A DNA stretch of 64,000 nt from Lithobates sylvaticus (taxonomy: Eukaryota; Chordata; Amphibia; Anura; Ranidae), in NCBI GenBank assembly GCA_028564925.1, contig CM053028.1, positions 360,835,802 through 360,899,801 of the forward strand, in the 5' to 3' direction. The notes under the pieces are model-generated. The model was not told where the DNA came from. It saw nothing but the letters and a program-made list of their open reading frames with translations, and searched no databases. Below, in pieces: positions 1-11,194 of this stretch (its first letter is position 1; the number at the start of each line of letters is the position of its first letter). A program made the translations under genes and the position numbers.

Positions 1-914
1 TGACAGGACTGGCCTGCCTCTGCTGACAGAGCGTGTGACGCGGAGACTGCAGCCAGCAGAGACACCTGTGCGGACCGGAGCTGAAGGCCTGAAGCCTGGG
101 CCTTGCAGCCGATGGAGTGAGACTCTCATCCCTCAGAGTCCACAGCAGCGGAGCGGAGACTTCCCCTTACTGTCGGTCGGACGGAGCTGATGACCGGAGT
201 GCAGGGCTGTGACTGAGGAGACCGGACGCCGCCATTGAAGAGACCAGAGCCACCATTAGAGGGACCGGATCGGAGGACGGTACCCCAAGGATTGGTGAGA
301 GAGCCGGAAGGCTCATCCTGCATTTACACACAAGTTTTATGCCTATTGAACTGCCTAGGCGCAATTTACCTCAGAGCAGCAATGTTACTTTTGTGGATTA
401 CAAATGACACCATTTAAAGCTACATGTGCACCACCTCTACAGATTTATTGCCGGTGAAGAACACTGTACTAGTACAAGGACTGAGCTCTATTACTAGGGA
501 TCAGGCCTGGTCCGTTAGGTAGGCGCAGATAGATTTATTGCACCTCAGGGGTGCATAGCAGACGGTCGCCACGCTTGGCGCTCCGTTTCCCCATTGTTAG
601 ATTGATATACCTGTGTACATGTTTAAGTGCATATTGCAGGGACCTGCTAAAGTATTGTAAGATATATGTTCAAATGCATGTTGCTATTCTTTTTCCTTAC
701 TGCCAAAGTAAAGCCAGTTATTCTTATCTCAGCAGTCTGCTTGTGAGTTCATACCAATTACACTTAGAGTATAAGCTAAGTTTTATGTGCATAGGGACGT
801 ACCCCTTTACTAACTGTGCCAGAGCGGGTAGAGCCAAATTGCCGGGGGTTGGTGGAGCTGTACTCAGGGACCCAAAACAAACCAGCGGCTCTCTTAACTG
901 GGGGTAGCGCTACA
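1..914 (+). repeat. 5' LTR, partial (left part off-window)
   Basis: Bases 1-914 match 7201-8113 almost perfectly, and the LTR ends in GCTACA at 914. By comparison with the 3' copy about 160 bases are missing on the left. It contains R/U5-type sequence. Several short open frames inside it are identical in both LTR copies and are not regarded as genes. Confidence 0.95.
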
Positions 915-916
915 CG

Positions 917-937
917 TGGGGGCTCGTAATCCGGGAT
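917..937 (+). promoter_or_regulatory. Primer-binding-site region, tRNA-Pro-like
   Basis: Two bases after the LTR end the sequence reads TGGGGGCTCGT, then continues with a CCGGGAT block. This resembles the complement of the tRNA-Pro 3' end used as first-strand primer by several retroelements. The tRNA assignment is an inference from memory of that primer sequence. Confidence 0.6.
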
Positions 938-974
938 CCTGAGTCAGCGGGAAAAGCCGCCAGAAGGCGCCGGC

Positions 975-2309
975 ATGGACCCAATAGAAGTGGGACGGTG
1001 GTCCGCAACATGGGCCGCTGACCCAGCCGCGGCAGCAGTTATTGAACTGCCAGGGATGTGGCAGAGAGAGGCAGTGAAGCAGCTCATAATGTCATTATCC
1101 CCATGCCAGAAGTCATGGATAATGGACATGAGAAATGATGCCGGGTACACATACGCCCTAATAGAGTGGAAGGAAGAGACTCCAGAGCAGTTCAGGAGCC
1201 AGAGCATACAGGCACCAAATGGTCAGCACTACCAATTGCTGCATGCGCTGCCGCGGAAGGGAGACTACTCTCCTATGAAAGCCATTCTATCCCCAAAGAA
1301 GGAGGAGCAGAAGGGCGCGGAAAGTCCCGCACCCGCACACACTACTCTTAGTGCAGAACTGTGTGCTGTTCTAGGGGAAATTGTAACCCAGTGCAGAAGA
1401 GACCCCGGGGATTACCCAATGTCGGGATACAGGAAACTCCGGATGTTTTCAGGGAGGACACCTGTACCCTCGGGAGAAGAGGGATTTGAAGAGTGGTTAG
1501 ATGGTGCCACGCAGGCCCTAGAAGAATGGGAGGTCTCAGAAGGCAGAAAGAAACAAAGGATTGTTGAAAGCCTAAAAGGACCTGCCTTAGAGGCCATACG
1601 CAATCTGAAGACCAGTAAAAAGGATTGCACTGCCCAGGACTACATAGACATCCTGGAAGGTGTGTTTGGTGGGACAGAAAAAGTCACAGAACTTACCTAT
1701 CAACTGGAACACTGTTACCAGAAGACAGGGGAGAAGCTGTCAGAGTACATGGGACGCATAGACAAGATCCTGCATAGGATTATCCTGAAGAAGGGGATAG
1801 ATCCAGGGAAGGTAGATGAAGCCCGTGCCCAGCAGGTGATGAGGGGAGCCCAACCCTTGGACCCTGTCGCACTAATTCTACGCACCCGGCAGGATGGGAA
1901 GAGCCTGGACTACCCTGACCTCATCCGAATGGTCAGAGAAGAAGAGGCCATGTTGGAAGAGAAAAGGGAGAAGCAAGTGATGGGGTCTACAAAGTCTACA
2001 GTGGCCACGGTCAGGTCGGCCTTAACCCCTGAAAGAGACACAGAGGTAGATGCCCTGAAGTTGCAGATGTCCCAGATGATGGAGATACTGACGTCTCTAG
2101 TGGCGAAAGAGACGCCCAGTCCCAAGAAGGAAACAACCAGGAGGGAATTGTTTCCAGCTGTTCCAGCACCAGCACCCCCACCTGACCACAGTGAGATGAT
2201 TTGCTTTAATTGTGGAGGAATTGGTCATATTGCAGCTGTATGTTCCAGTCCCAAGAAGAAGAAGGCAGAAAGCCGCCAGCCGGCGGGAAACGCCAAAGGG
2301 CCCCGGTGA
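975..2309 (+). CDS. gag: Gag polyprotein, PNMA-like, with CCHC zinc knuckle (fossil element gene)
   Basis: This 444-residue frame starts 60 bases after the LTR. The N-terminal roughly 100 residues (MDPIEVGRW start, YALIEW strand) look like the RRM-like N-terminal module of vertebrate PNMA proteins. Residues about 155-330 are a capsid-like helical region with the PNMA-style landmarks KLRMFSGRTP, FEEWLD, ESLKGPALEAIR and LEGVFGGTE. Near residue 410 is a zinc knuckle, CFNCGGIGHIAAVC (CX2CX4HX4C), followed by a basic tail. Gag would form the particle shell and bind element RNA. PNMA genes are known domesticated Ty3/Gypsy gag genes; that this element belongs to the related lineage is my inference from motif resemblance. 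Confidence 0.9.
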   Translation: MDPIEVGRWSATWAADPAAAAVIELPGMWQREAVKQLIMSLSPCQKSWIMDMRNDAGYTYALIEWKEETPEQFRSQSIQAPNGQHYQLLHALPRKGDYSPMKAILSPKKEEQKGAESPAPAHTTLSAELCAVLGEIVTQCRRDPGDYPMSGYRKLRMFSGRTPVPSGEEGFEEWLDGATQALEEWEVSEGRKKQRIVESLKGPALEAIRNLKTSKKDCTAQDYIDILEGVFGGTEKVTELTYQLEHCYQKTGEKLSEYMGRIDKILHRIILKKGIDPGKVDEARAQQVMRGAQPLDPVALILRTRQDGKSLDYPDLIRMVREEEAMLEEKREKQVMGSTKSTVATVRSALTPERDTEVDALKLQMSQMMEILTSLVAKETPSPKKETTRRELFPAVPAPAPPPDHSEMICFNCGGIGHIAAVCSSPKKKKAESRQPAGNAKGPR

Positions 2310-2669
2310 AGGAGTCAACCGGGTGCCCATCACCTTCAGTGAGCTCCAAGAAGCGTAACAAGAAGAGAAAGCGAGGAGACCAAACCCCTCAGAAGGGGCC
2401 CAGGGATCCTCAACCAAGGTGCACTCCAGAGAAAGGGGGCAAGACCCCTCCGGAGAGACACAGCACCCCCAAGCGTGAACTCTTCAAAGTGAGAGATAAC
2501 AATATCCCTCAACGGGTTCACACTCCCAGTAAGAGGGAGAAAATCAATGCGTACCAGGCTCAAGAAAGGAGCAAGTGCAAATCAAGTGCTGGCAAAGCAA
2601 AGAGTCCAAAGAAGAGGACAGCATCAACTCGGCCCTACCCAGAAGAGCTAGTTGGTCCATCCCCTACTG

Positions 2670-2900
2670 TACCCATCCAAGTGGAAGGAGTGTACACGAA
2701 GGCCCTTCTGGACACTGGAGCACAAGTGACCCTGTTGTACAGGGACTTCTATGACAGATACCTGAGTCATCTGCCTATACAGAAGATAGAAGAGCTGGAG
2801 ATAAGGGGATTGGGAACTCAGAGTTTCCCCTATGATGGATACTTACCCATCAGATTGACGTTTGACCCATCCGTAGCTGGGAAGTCTGAAGTGTTTGACA
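2670..2900 (+). other. Retroviral-type aspartic protease domain region of the Gypsy element
   Basis: The segment encodes LLDTGAQVTLL, the active-site loop of retropepsins (catalytic Asp in D-T/S-G), preceded by VEGVYTKA and followed by a flap-like region (ELEIRGLG). It lies between Gag and RT, the expected position. A lysine- and arginine-rich stretch separates it from the zinc knuckle. Boundaries are approximate domain limits. Confidence 0.88.
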
Positions 2901-3619
2901 CCTTAGCAGTGGTGTGTCCCGCCCACCAGGAACCAGCAAGACTTCCCTGATCATAGGGACGAACACGGACCTAGTCAGAAGGCTTCTGACTCCCCTGGTG
3001 AAGAAAGAGAATCTTTCAACTCCCAAGATCCATCCCATGCTGAAGGCAGCCTACCAGCGGTTGGTCCTAGAGCAGAAGACCCCAAGTGAGGGGATAGGAA
3101 GGGTATGGAGGCTTGGAAAAGAAGGAGCAGTGTTACAGCCTGGAGAGGTGACCTGCATGAGAGCCACGGTGAAACTTACTTGGGAGCAGCCTGGCCCCTT
3201 TGTAATGCTGGAACCTGACCCAATGGAGGGTCACTCCGGTCTGGAAGTGATACCAGAAGTGATTTCATTGAAGGACCTGAAGAAGGCTAGAGGAAGAGTC
3301 CCTGTCAGTGTGAGGAACCCCACAGAGCAGCCTGTGGAGATCCCTGCCAGGATGCTTCTGGGACAGGTGAGCCCTGCTGTCCCAGTTGGCTGGTCAGAAG
3401 TGAAGGGGACGGGTGAAAGTGAAGATGTTTGGAAGAAACTCTCCATGGAAAACCCTAACCTACCTGGAGCTTGGAAAGAGAGAGCCAAGGCCCAGCTGAC
3501 CAGATGGGAGAAGATTTTCTCTAAAGATGAGTTTGACGTGGGGTGTGCGAGGAGTGCCACCCACCGAATCCGCATGCAAGAGGACAAGCCATTCAGAGAA
3601 AGAGTGAGGCGAGTCCCGC

Positions 3620-4260
3620 TAGCAGATCTGGAGGATCTGAGGGAGCAGCTTGCGGAACTGAAGAAGACGGGAGTGATTAGGGAATCCAGGAGCCCCTATG
3701 CCTCCCCAATTGTGGTAGTCAGAAAGAAGAATGGGTCATTGAGACTGTGCATTGACTACAGAACTCTCAACAGGAGGACCATTCCTGACCAGTACACCAC
3801 GCCAAGGATAGAAGATGCCTTGCAGAGTTTATCTGGAGCTAAGTGGTTCAGTGTGATGGACCTCAAGAGTGGGTATTACCAAATCCCCATGCATCCAGAA
3901 GATAGAGAAAAGACTGCCTTCATAACCCCAGTGGGATTCTTTGAGTTCAACAGGATGCCCCAGGGCCTATCTGGAGCTCCTGCTACGTTTCAACGCCTAA
4001 TGGAAAGGACTGTTGGAGACATGAACCTCATAGAAGTCCTTGTGTACCTGGACGATGTCATTGTCTTTGGAAAGACTCTGGAGGAACATGAAGCCAGGTT
4101 GGAGAAAGTACTGAAGAGGCTCAGTGAAGAGGGACTTAAACTTTCTCCAGAGAAGTGTCGGTTCTATCAGTCTTCTGTGAACTATCTGGGACACATAGTG
4201 TCTGAAAAAGGAGTGGCCACAGACCCTGAGAAGTTGGAGGCAGTTACTTCGTGGCCAAGG
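3620..4260 (+). other. Reverse transcriptase domain region of the Gypsy element
   Basis: Conserved RT blocks appear in order: VIRESRSPYASPIVVVRKK, LRLCIDYRTLN, FSVMDLKSGYYQI, the QGLSGAPATFQRLM block and the catalytic YLDDVIVFG, then FLGFCSYYRRF in the connection. This is typical Ty3/Gypsy RT. It copies element RNA into DNA in cytoplasmic particles. Confidence 0.95.
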
Positions 4261-4479
4261 CCCACAACAGTTACAGAACTTCGGTCTTTCTTGGGGTTCT
4301 GCTCCTACTACCGCAGGTTTGTGGATGGATTTGCCCGCATTGCCAAACCCCTCAACGAGCTGCTGAAGACAGAAGGAGAGGAGGATGGAATGGGGCCTAG
4401 GAGGTCCAGTGAGTCGGTCCAAGACCAGTGGAACTCAAGGTGTGAAGAGGCTTTCAGAACCTTGAAGAGAAGTCTCACC

Positions 4480-4890
4480 ACAGCCCCAGTTTTGGCCTAC
4501 GCTGATCCCACTAGACCCTATGAGCTACATGTTGATGCCAGCCATGAGGGCCTAGGTGGAGTACTCTACCAGGAGCATGAAGACCAGCTACGACCAGTGG
4601 CTTATGTGAGCCGGAGCCTGACCCCCTCCGAGAAGAACTATCCCACCCACAAGTTGGAGTTCTTAGCCCTCAAGTGGGCAGTTGTTGACAAGTTGAGAGA
4701 CTACTTGTATGGGGCCGAGTTTACTGTAAAGACAGATAACAACCCCTTGACCTATCTATTCACCACCGCCAAGCTGGATGCAACTGGACACAGATGGTTG
4801 GCGGCGTTGTCTGGATTCAATTTCAGTCTCAAGTACAGACCAGGGGCTGGAAATAGGGATGCAGATGCCCTGTCCCGAAGATCCCATGTC
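4480..4890 (+). other. RNase H domain region of the Gypsy element
   Basis: The segment encodes ELHVDASHEGLGGVLYQ (first catalytic Asp), LEFLALKWAV (catalytic Glu), VKTDNNPLTYL (catalytic Asp) and NRDADALSRR near the end. This is the Ty3/Gypsy RNase H signature directly following RT. It degrades the RNA strand during reverse transcription. Confidence 0.93.
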
Positions 4891-5289
4891 ATGGTCGATG
4901 ACTGGGAAGACTGGACCCAAGTGGCACCAGATGGAGTGCGAGCCCTTTGTCAGGGGCTGAACTCCAAGCCAGAGGAGGATCCAGAGCTGAAGAGATAGGA
5001 GTTACCACAGTGGGAGTCCCAAAGTGTTACTGTGGGGTAACTCAACTGGCAGAAGAGTGTCTGCCGAAGCTGTCCAAGAAGGAGTTAAGGTGTGACCAAT
5101 TGGAAGATCCCATGGGGAAATTGGTCCTGGAAGCCCTGGAAGACAAGAGTCCAGAGGGACTTCGCCTTCACCCTTCCAAAGAAGCTCGCTTACTGAGAAG
5201 AGAGTTGGACAAGCTGCAGGTGCATCAGGGGGTAGTCTACCGAAGGGGCCCCTCTGATGGACCAGAAGACAAATGGCAGTTGTTTCTCC

Positions 5290-6330
5290 CCGAAAAGCAT
5301 CGAGAGACTGTGCTGATTGCCTTACATGACCAGCATGGTCACTTGGGAGCAGAGAGAACCTTCCAACTTGTCAGAGACCGGTTTTACTGGCCCTGCATGA
5401 GGACCGAAGTGGAGGAGTATTGCCATTCCTGTGCAAGATGCATTCAGAGGAAGACTTTACCCCATCAAGCTGCCCCAATGGGCCACCTACAGAGTGAAGG
5501 CCCAATGGATCTGGTATGCATTGATTTTCTCTGCCTTGAACCCGATTTGAGCGGATTGGGAAATGTTCTGGTGGTAACCGACCATTTCACTCGTTATGCT
5601 CAGGCTTTCCCAACCAAGGACCAGAAGGCCTCTACAGTAGCCAAGGTACTCTTGGAGAAGTACTTTGTCCACTATGGACTGCCACAGAGAATCCATTCAG
5701 ACCAAGGAAGGGACTTTGAGAGTCGCCTGATCAGGAAGCTACTAGATTCTCTGGGAGTAGAGAAGACTAGGACCACACCATATCACCCTCAAGGTGATGC
5801 CCAGCCTGAAAGGTTCAACAGGACCCTATTGAACATGTTGGGAACTTTGGAAACAGAGAAGAAGCAACATTGGAGTCAACACATATCAGCTCTGGTGCAT
5901 GCCTACAATTGCACCACAAGTGATGTGACAGGTTTTTCCCCTTACCGACTTATGTTTGGGAGAGAAGCAAGATTGCCAGTGGATTTGGCCTTCGGCATTT
6001 CTTTGGACCATGCCTCTGCTGCCTCCCACAAAGGATATGTGGACAGACTGAGGCGCAGTCTGAAGATAGCTTATGAAAAAGCTCAAGCGGCCTCTGACCA
6101 GAGAGGGGCCCGAAACAAGAGGAACTTTGATTTGAAAGTTAGAGTACAGGACCTACAGCCTGGGGACCGTGTACTGTTACGCAACCTAGGGATCCCTGGG
6201 AAACACAAGATAGCTGATAGATGGAGATCAGAACCATATATCATCTGTAGAAAACTTCCAGGATTGCCTGTCTACAAGTTGAAGCCAGAAGGAAGAGTGG
6301 GGCCTTTGAAGACCTGGCATAGGAATCATT
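5290..6330 (+). other. Integrase region of the Gypsy element (HHCC, DDE core, GPY/F-type C-terminus)
   Basis: An HHCC zinc-binding module (HDQHGHLGAERTF, later CHSCARC) is followed by the D,D-35-E core: CIDFLCLEP, HSDQGRDFES and QGDAQPERFNR. The C-terminal part carries LQPGDRVLLRNL and a KLKPEGRVGPLKTWHRNHLLPL-like GPY/F stretch. No clear chromodomain follows. The protein inserts element cDNA into host DNA. Confidence 0.94.
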
Positions 6331-6549
6331 TGCTCCCACTCACTGAAGCAGTCAGAATGCCTCCAGCAAGAGATGTACCTGAATCTGTTTCCATTCTGGA
6401 TACCCCAGGCCTAATACTAGGTCCCAGACATCCCAAGATAGGGGTGGACAGGACCCCCAACCTGAGGAAGAAAGAGGAGAACTTGAATGGCTATGGCCTT
6501 CCTCAACTCCAGGAAGTTCAGCCATAGATCTTCCACCTACTGAAGATGT

Positions 6550-6790
6550 GGAAGATAACACATTGAACCCAGAAGCCACAGAGTTTGTGCCATTCAGTGA
6601 TGTGCCTGAGTGCTGGGAAGATATCCCTGGTCTCTACCCAGAACAAGAAGAAGATGTTCCAGAACCAGAAATGTTGCCAGAATGTGTTCCTGAAGAAGTT
6701 CCAAGAGAACAGAGAGCTCGCAGGAGTGTGAAGCCTCCCAAGAAGTTAACTTACCCCAAGATGGGAGAAAGTTCAGAGGACTCTGTTACT
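6550..6790 (+). other. Acidic Pol C-terminal tail region of the Gypsy element
   Basis: After the integrase there is an acidic stretch rich in Glu, Pro and Val, ending in ARRSVKPPKKLTYPKMG. I recall similar R-R-S-x-R/K-x-P-P-x-x-L-T-Y endings at the Pol C-terminus of vertebrate Gypsy elements. There is no sign of an envelope gene between here and the 3' LTR. Confidence 0.6.
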
Positions 6791-7024
6791 ACAGCAAGGA
6801 GAAGTGTTGAAAGCCCTGACCCTTCCGCTGTTCATTTAGTGGAGGGCAACCCTAGCTCACTCTCTGGCACAGTTAAACAGGTCGCCCACACTGAAGTGAC
6901 CTGTAGACAGGACAGCTCCCCATCTCATGCCAATTGGTGGGAAGCTCCTCTGTCCAAATTATGTGAAAATGTTGTTCCTGAGAAAGTTTGTAGTTTGAAC
7001 ACTATCTTTGGGGACCAAAGATTT

Positions 7025-7039
7025 AAAGTGGGGGGAGTG
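7025..7039 (+). promoter_or_regulatory. Polypurine tract
   Basis: A purine-rich AAAGTGGGGGGAGTG run lies immediately 5' of the 3' LTR, where plus-strand priming occurs in LTR elements. Confidence 0.8.
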
Positions 7040-8113
7040 TGTAGCGGGGTTCTACCCCTTTTTCTGTTAGAGACTACATCTCCCACAATTCCCCAGGCCC
7101 CAGGGCTGCTGACTTCCGCCCGGGAGGCTGCTGGGGGAGATTATAAAAGGGAAGAGCGGAGACCGCCTCTTCCTCTTGGGACACTTCCTCTTCTGAGGCC
7201 TGACAGGACTGGCCTGCCTCTGCTGACAGAGCGTGTGACGCGGAGACTGCAGCCAGCAGAGACACCTGTGCGGACCGGAGCTGAAGGCCTGAAGCCTGGG
7301 CCTTGCAGCCGATGGAGTGAGACTCTCATCCCTCAGAGTCCACAGCAGCGGAGCGGAGACTTCCCTTACTGTCGGTCGGACGGAGCTGATGACCGGAGTG
7401 CAGGGCTGTGACTGAGGAGACCGGACGCCGCCATTGAAGAGACCAGAGCCACCATTAGAGGGACCGGATCGGAGGACGGTACCCCAAGGATTGGTGAGAG
7501 AGCCGGAAGGCTCATCCTGCATTTACACACAAGTTTTATGCCTATTGAACTGCCTAGGCGCAATTTACCTCAGAGCAGCAATGTTACTTTTGTGGATTAC
7601 AAATGACACCATTTAAAGCTACATGTGCACCACCTCTACAGATTTATTGCCGGTGAAGAACACTGTACTAGTACAAGGACTGAGCTCTATTACTAGGGAT
7701 CAGGCCTGGTCCGTTAGGTAGGCGCAGATAGATTTATTGCACCTCAGGGGTGCATAGCAGACGGTCGCCACGCTTGGCGCTCCGTTTCCCCATTGTTAGA
7801 TTGATATACCTGTGTACATGTTTAAGTGCATATTGCAGGGACCTGCTAAAGTATTGTAAGATATATGTTCAAATGCATGTTGCTATTCTTTTTCCTTACT
7901 GCCAAAGTAAAGCCAGTTATTCTTATCTCAGCAGTCTGCTTGTGAGTTCATACCAATTACACTTAGAGTATAAGCTAAGTTTTATGTGCATAGGGACGTA
8001 CCCCTTTACTAACTGTGCCAGAGCGGGTAGAGCCAAATTGCCGGGGGTTGGTGGAGCTGTACTCAGGGACCCAAAACAAACCAGCGGCTCTCTTAACTGG
8101 GGGTAGCGCTACA
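7040..8113 (+). repeat. 3' LTR, complete (1074 bp)
   Basis: It starts TGTAGC and ends GCTACA, a perfect 6-base terminal inverted repeat of the TG...CA type. A TATA box (TATAAAAGG) lies at about 7142-7150. Its match to the 5' copy, with only a one-base length difference over about 913 bases, argues for recent insertion. Confidence 0.95.
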
Positions 8114-8130
8114 TATATATATATATATAT

Positions 8131-8180
<50 letters not shown>
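8113..8180. repeat. (TA)n-(CA)n microsatellite
   Basis: An AT-dinucleotide run merges into a CA run directly at the 3' LTR boundary, so the element may have inserted into an existing microsatellite. Confidence 0.95.
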
Positions 8181-8182
<2 letters not shown>

Positions 8183-10590
8183 TACAGTCTACACATACAT
8201 AGCAATTTTTGGACAGTCCCTGCATTTACCTGAGTTAGAAAACCAAGATGCTGAAATGCAGGCAAATGCGGAAGATGTGAACAAGCTCTAAAGAATGCTG
8301 ACTCATGGAAAATATTGGTGCAGGAGTTATATGAATCACTGGTAACTCGCTTTTAGATCTTGTGTTTCTTTGGAAGTTGTATTTTAGTTCCCATGGCAAC
8401 TAACAATGTCAGCATAAAAATGTATCACCATCACTCCATACATACTGAAGCAGTCTTGGTAATCCATTGCAAAAACATGAAAATCCTTTTACTAATCCAT
8501 ATTATTAAATACCACTGAGCTCAACCTCTCGTGAGTATAAATATGTTTTATTATTAACTGTAATATGTGTTAACTAAAAGTTGTGGTTGCGTCCCAGGGC
8601 TTTTTCCCCTTTGGAAGTCACCATACAAAACTAAGGGTTTCATTAAGAATGGTGAGCTCACCAAACCCACCCTTGAGGGCAGGTATAATATATCCTGTGG
8701 GTGGCACTGGTGCTGTACTGCCGAGGGAAGGGGAGACTAAGAGGAAGATTGTTCCTCTGTGGCCCCCATAGGTGTCATCAGGGTAGCTACGGTTCGATTG
8801 GACACAGCAGCCCAGAGTCACCTCAGAGGCCATCTTTAGTATGGGCATGGCTAATAAATAGCAGTGGCCTGCTGGGGTTGGCATGCATTTTGAAAGTGGC
8901 TAGAACAGGGAAAGGAGCCAGGATGGTGAGGCACAGAGAGTTAGCCTTCATGAAAAGTTCCTGATCAAGGAGGGATATATTAGGGACCTCTGTCTGATTC
9001 ACCATCCTCCAATCTTCAGTGCTGTGCATTAGGACTTGCACCACTACCCTGCCTGTTCAGATTCCACTCTAGTAAATTAACTTATACCTAAGTACTTCCA
9101 TGCTGCTGGACTCTATCAAGGTATTGCCAACTAGCTTCTCAACCATGTTGCCGGCGGCGCTGTATTTGTGGATACCATATTGTTCAGAACTGTTACCTCA
9201 CGTGTGTTCTGCAGTTGCAAAGCCATTATACTAGTGCTAGTGATTGCAGATTACTGTTGTTCTGTTCACTTACAACTGTACAATACAAGAATCATTGACC
9301 CTGTTGGACGGATGTGGTTGTACCCTTAGAAGTGGCCCTAGCACTAGTACCAAAGTTCAATGGCTCTAACATCTTGCTAATGGACTGGGAGGAGCATTAC
9401 ACTCTGGTACCCACCAAGTGAATCTCTGAGCTGGCCATAAACTCCTTGTTTGGTCTGTCAGGCCATTATTGCATTAACAGAGGAAGATCGCACGACACTG
9501 GCACAAAAATAGTCACCAGGCCTTTTTAGGGAAATATCTCGCTGACTGAGTTAAGCCATCGGTGCTTAATTAGCTGCAGTGGAGACACTGGGGGTCTAAT
9601 AGATCCCTGATGACTCCATAAAGAGAGTGTTCAGGTAGGAGATTTACACTACAGCCTGTGTCTTAATGCTGTTATCGGAGGCGTATCATCCATCAGTCAA
9701 GATGTGACATCCTACCCACTGTGTTCTTTTTTAGTTACTGTGCATGGAGGAGGAGGAGGCATGGACTGGGCTGTCATTTAGGATCTGTATACATGCCAAC
9801 ATGTGTGATGTCAATATCATGCGACCTGAAAAGTTCAGCTCAACAAGGAAATATTCTCTCCAGCAATAGAGACCAAACTGAGCATGTGCAGCTTTACTAC
9901 TCAGACTGTGTATTATCTGGCCTTGCCAAGAGAGACCATGCAGGAGGGGGGAGGATATATGCATATAGGATATAGGAAAAGAGTATTTTTACACAATGCA
10001 GAGGATTAACCCCTTAAGTTCCACAGTGAGTATAACAAGCATGCTATTCCACATATACAGACAGATTTTACTGTTTCGGTTTTGGTAAAAACTTTAACTC
10101 TAAACTGATAACCTGTTAAAGGCTTTTAAAGCAAATTTTTTAGATACTGTGAGCTTTCACCATTTTATGGATGTGCACAATGTTGAGTCTTGACATGTTT
10201 GGTATCCATTTACCTGATGCAACTCCATGTCTTATATTTTACCAAAATCGGGTATTATAATGTTTGTGTGCACTAAAATGCATCTTAGTGTTATTTATCT
10301 GAAAACATGAGTTTAATAAACAGCTGCGCAAATATCTTCCAACATAAAAAATTGTATCTGACTGCATTTTATTCTACAGGGCCTTTGCTTTCAGAAAATA
10401 TATAATGTTTGAGGGTTTAACGTAATTTTCTAGCAAAAAGATCCTGATTTTAACATGTGTGTGAAAAACAAAAAAAAATGTGGTTAGTGCATCACAAGAG
10501 AACACTGAAACACCCCTAGAAATTTAACTTCCTGGTTTTTTGATTGGCTTAGTAACTTTTGGAATCTCTTGATAGGAAGTGGCCTAGCAA
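8181..10590. other. Gene-free stretch
   Basis: I see only short open frames without recognisable domains and no clear terminal repeats. No RNA gene is apparent. The sequence is moderately AT-rich and reads as ordinary intergenic or intronic DNA. Confidence 0.5.
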
Positions 10591-10601
10591 AAATTGAATT
10601 C

Positions 10602-11190
10602 CTCTGACATCTCCTGTACTGTGTCCGCAGCCTCTGACATCTCCTGTACCGTGTCCGCAGCCTCTGACATCTCCTGTACCGTGTCCGCAGCCTCTGACAT
10701 CTCCTGTACCGTGTCCGCAGCCTCTGAAATCTCCTGTACCGTGTCCGCAGCATCTGACATGTCCTGTACCGTGTCCGCAGCCTCTGACATGTCCTGTACC
10801 GTGTCCGCAGCCTCTGACATCTCCTGTACCGTGTCCGCAGCCTCTGACATCTCCTGTACCGTGTCCGCAGCCTCTGAAATCTCCTGTACCGTGTCCGCAG
10901 CATCTGACATGTCCTGTACCGTGTCCGCAGCCTCTGACATGTCCTGTACCGTGTCCGCAGCCTCTGACATGTCCTGTACCGTGTCCGCAGCCTCTGACAT
11001 GTCCTGTACCGTGTCCGCAGCCTCTGAAATCTCCTGTACCGTGTCCGCAGCCTCTGAAATCTCCTGTACCGTGTCCGCAGCATCTGACATGTCCTGTACC
11101 GTGTCCGCAGCCTCTGACATGTCCTGTACCGTGTCCGCAGCCTCTGACATGTCCTGTACCGTGTCCGCAGCCTCTGACATCTCCTGTACC
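10602..11190. repeat. 30-bp minisatellite, about 19-20 copies
   Basis: The unit CCTCTGACATCTCCTGTACC plus GTGTCCGCAG repeats head to tail. Variants at the ACATC position (GACATC, GAAATC, GACATG) are not random: each GAAATC block is followed by a unit starting CATCTGACATG, which indicates block duplication of several units. Because 30 is a multiple of 3, long repetitive open frames appear on both strands; I do not call them genes. Confidence 0.95.
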
Positions 11191-11194
11191 TTAT

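Larger units (their letters stand above)
1..8113 (+). mobile_element. Ty3/Gypsy (Metaviridae) LTR retrotransposon with PNMA-like Gag, left end cut by the window
   Basis: The order LTR, primer-binding region, Gag with zinc knuckle, aspartic protease, reverse transcriptase, RNase H, integrase, polypurine tract, LTR is that of Ty3/Gypsy elements. Integrase follows RNase H, and the RT box reads YLDDVIVFG, both typical of Gypsy. The LTR pair is identical over about 913 shared bases apart from a one-base length difference, so the insertion is very young. All main domains are recognisable and most look well kept, but the coding region is spread over several reading frames. Part of that may be the Gag-Pol frameshifting or read-through known in the family; roughly two or three breaks seem likely. 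The target-site duplication cannot be tested because the left end is outside the window. The right end abuts a TA/CA microsatellite. Confidence 0.96.

Noticed and set aside
551-907. 118-residue open frame, duplicated at 7750-8106
   Set aside because: It lies within the LTR, is identical in both LTR copies for that reason alone, and has no recognisable domain.
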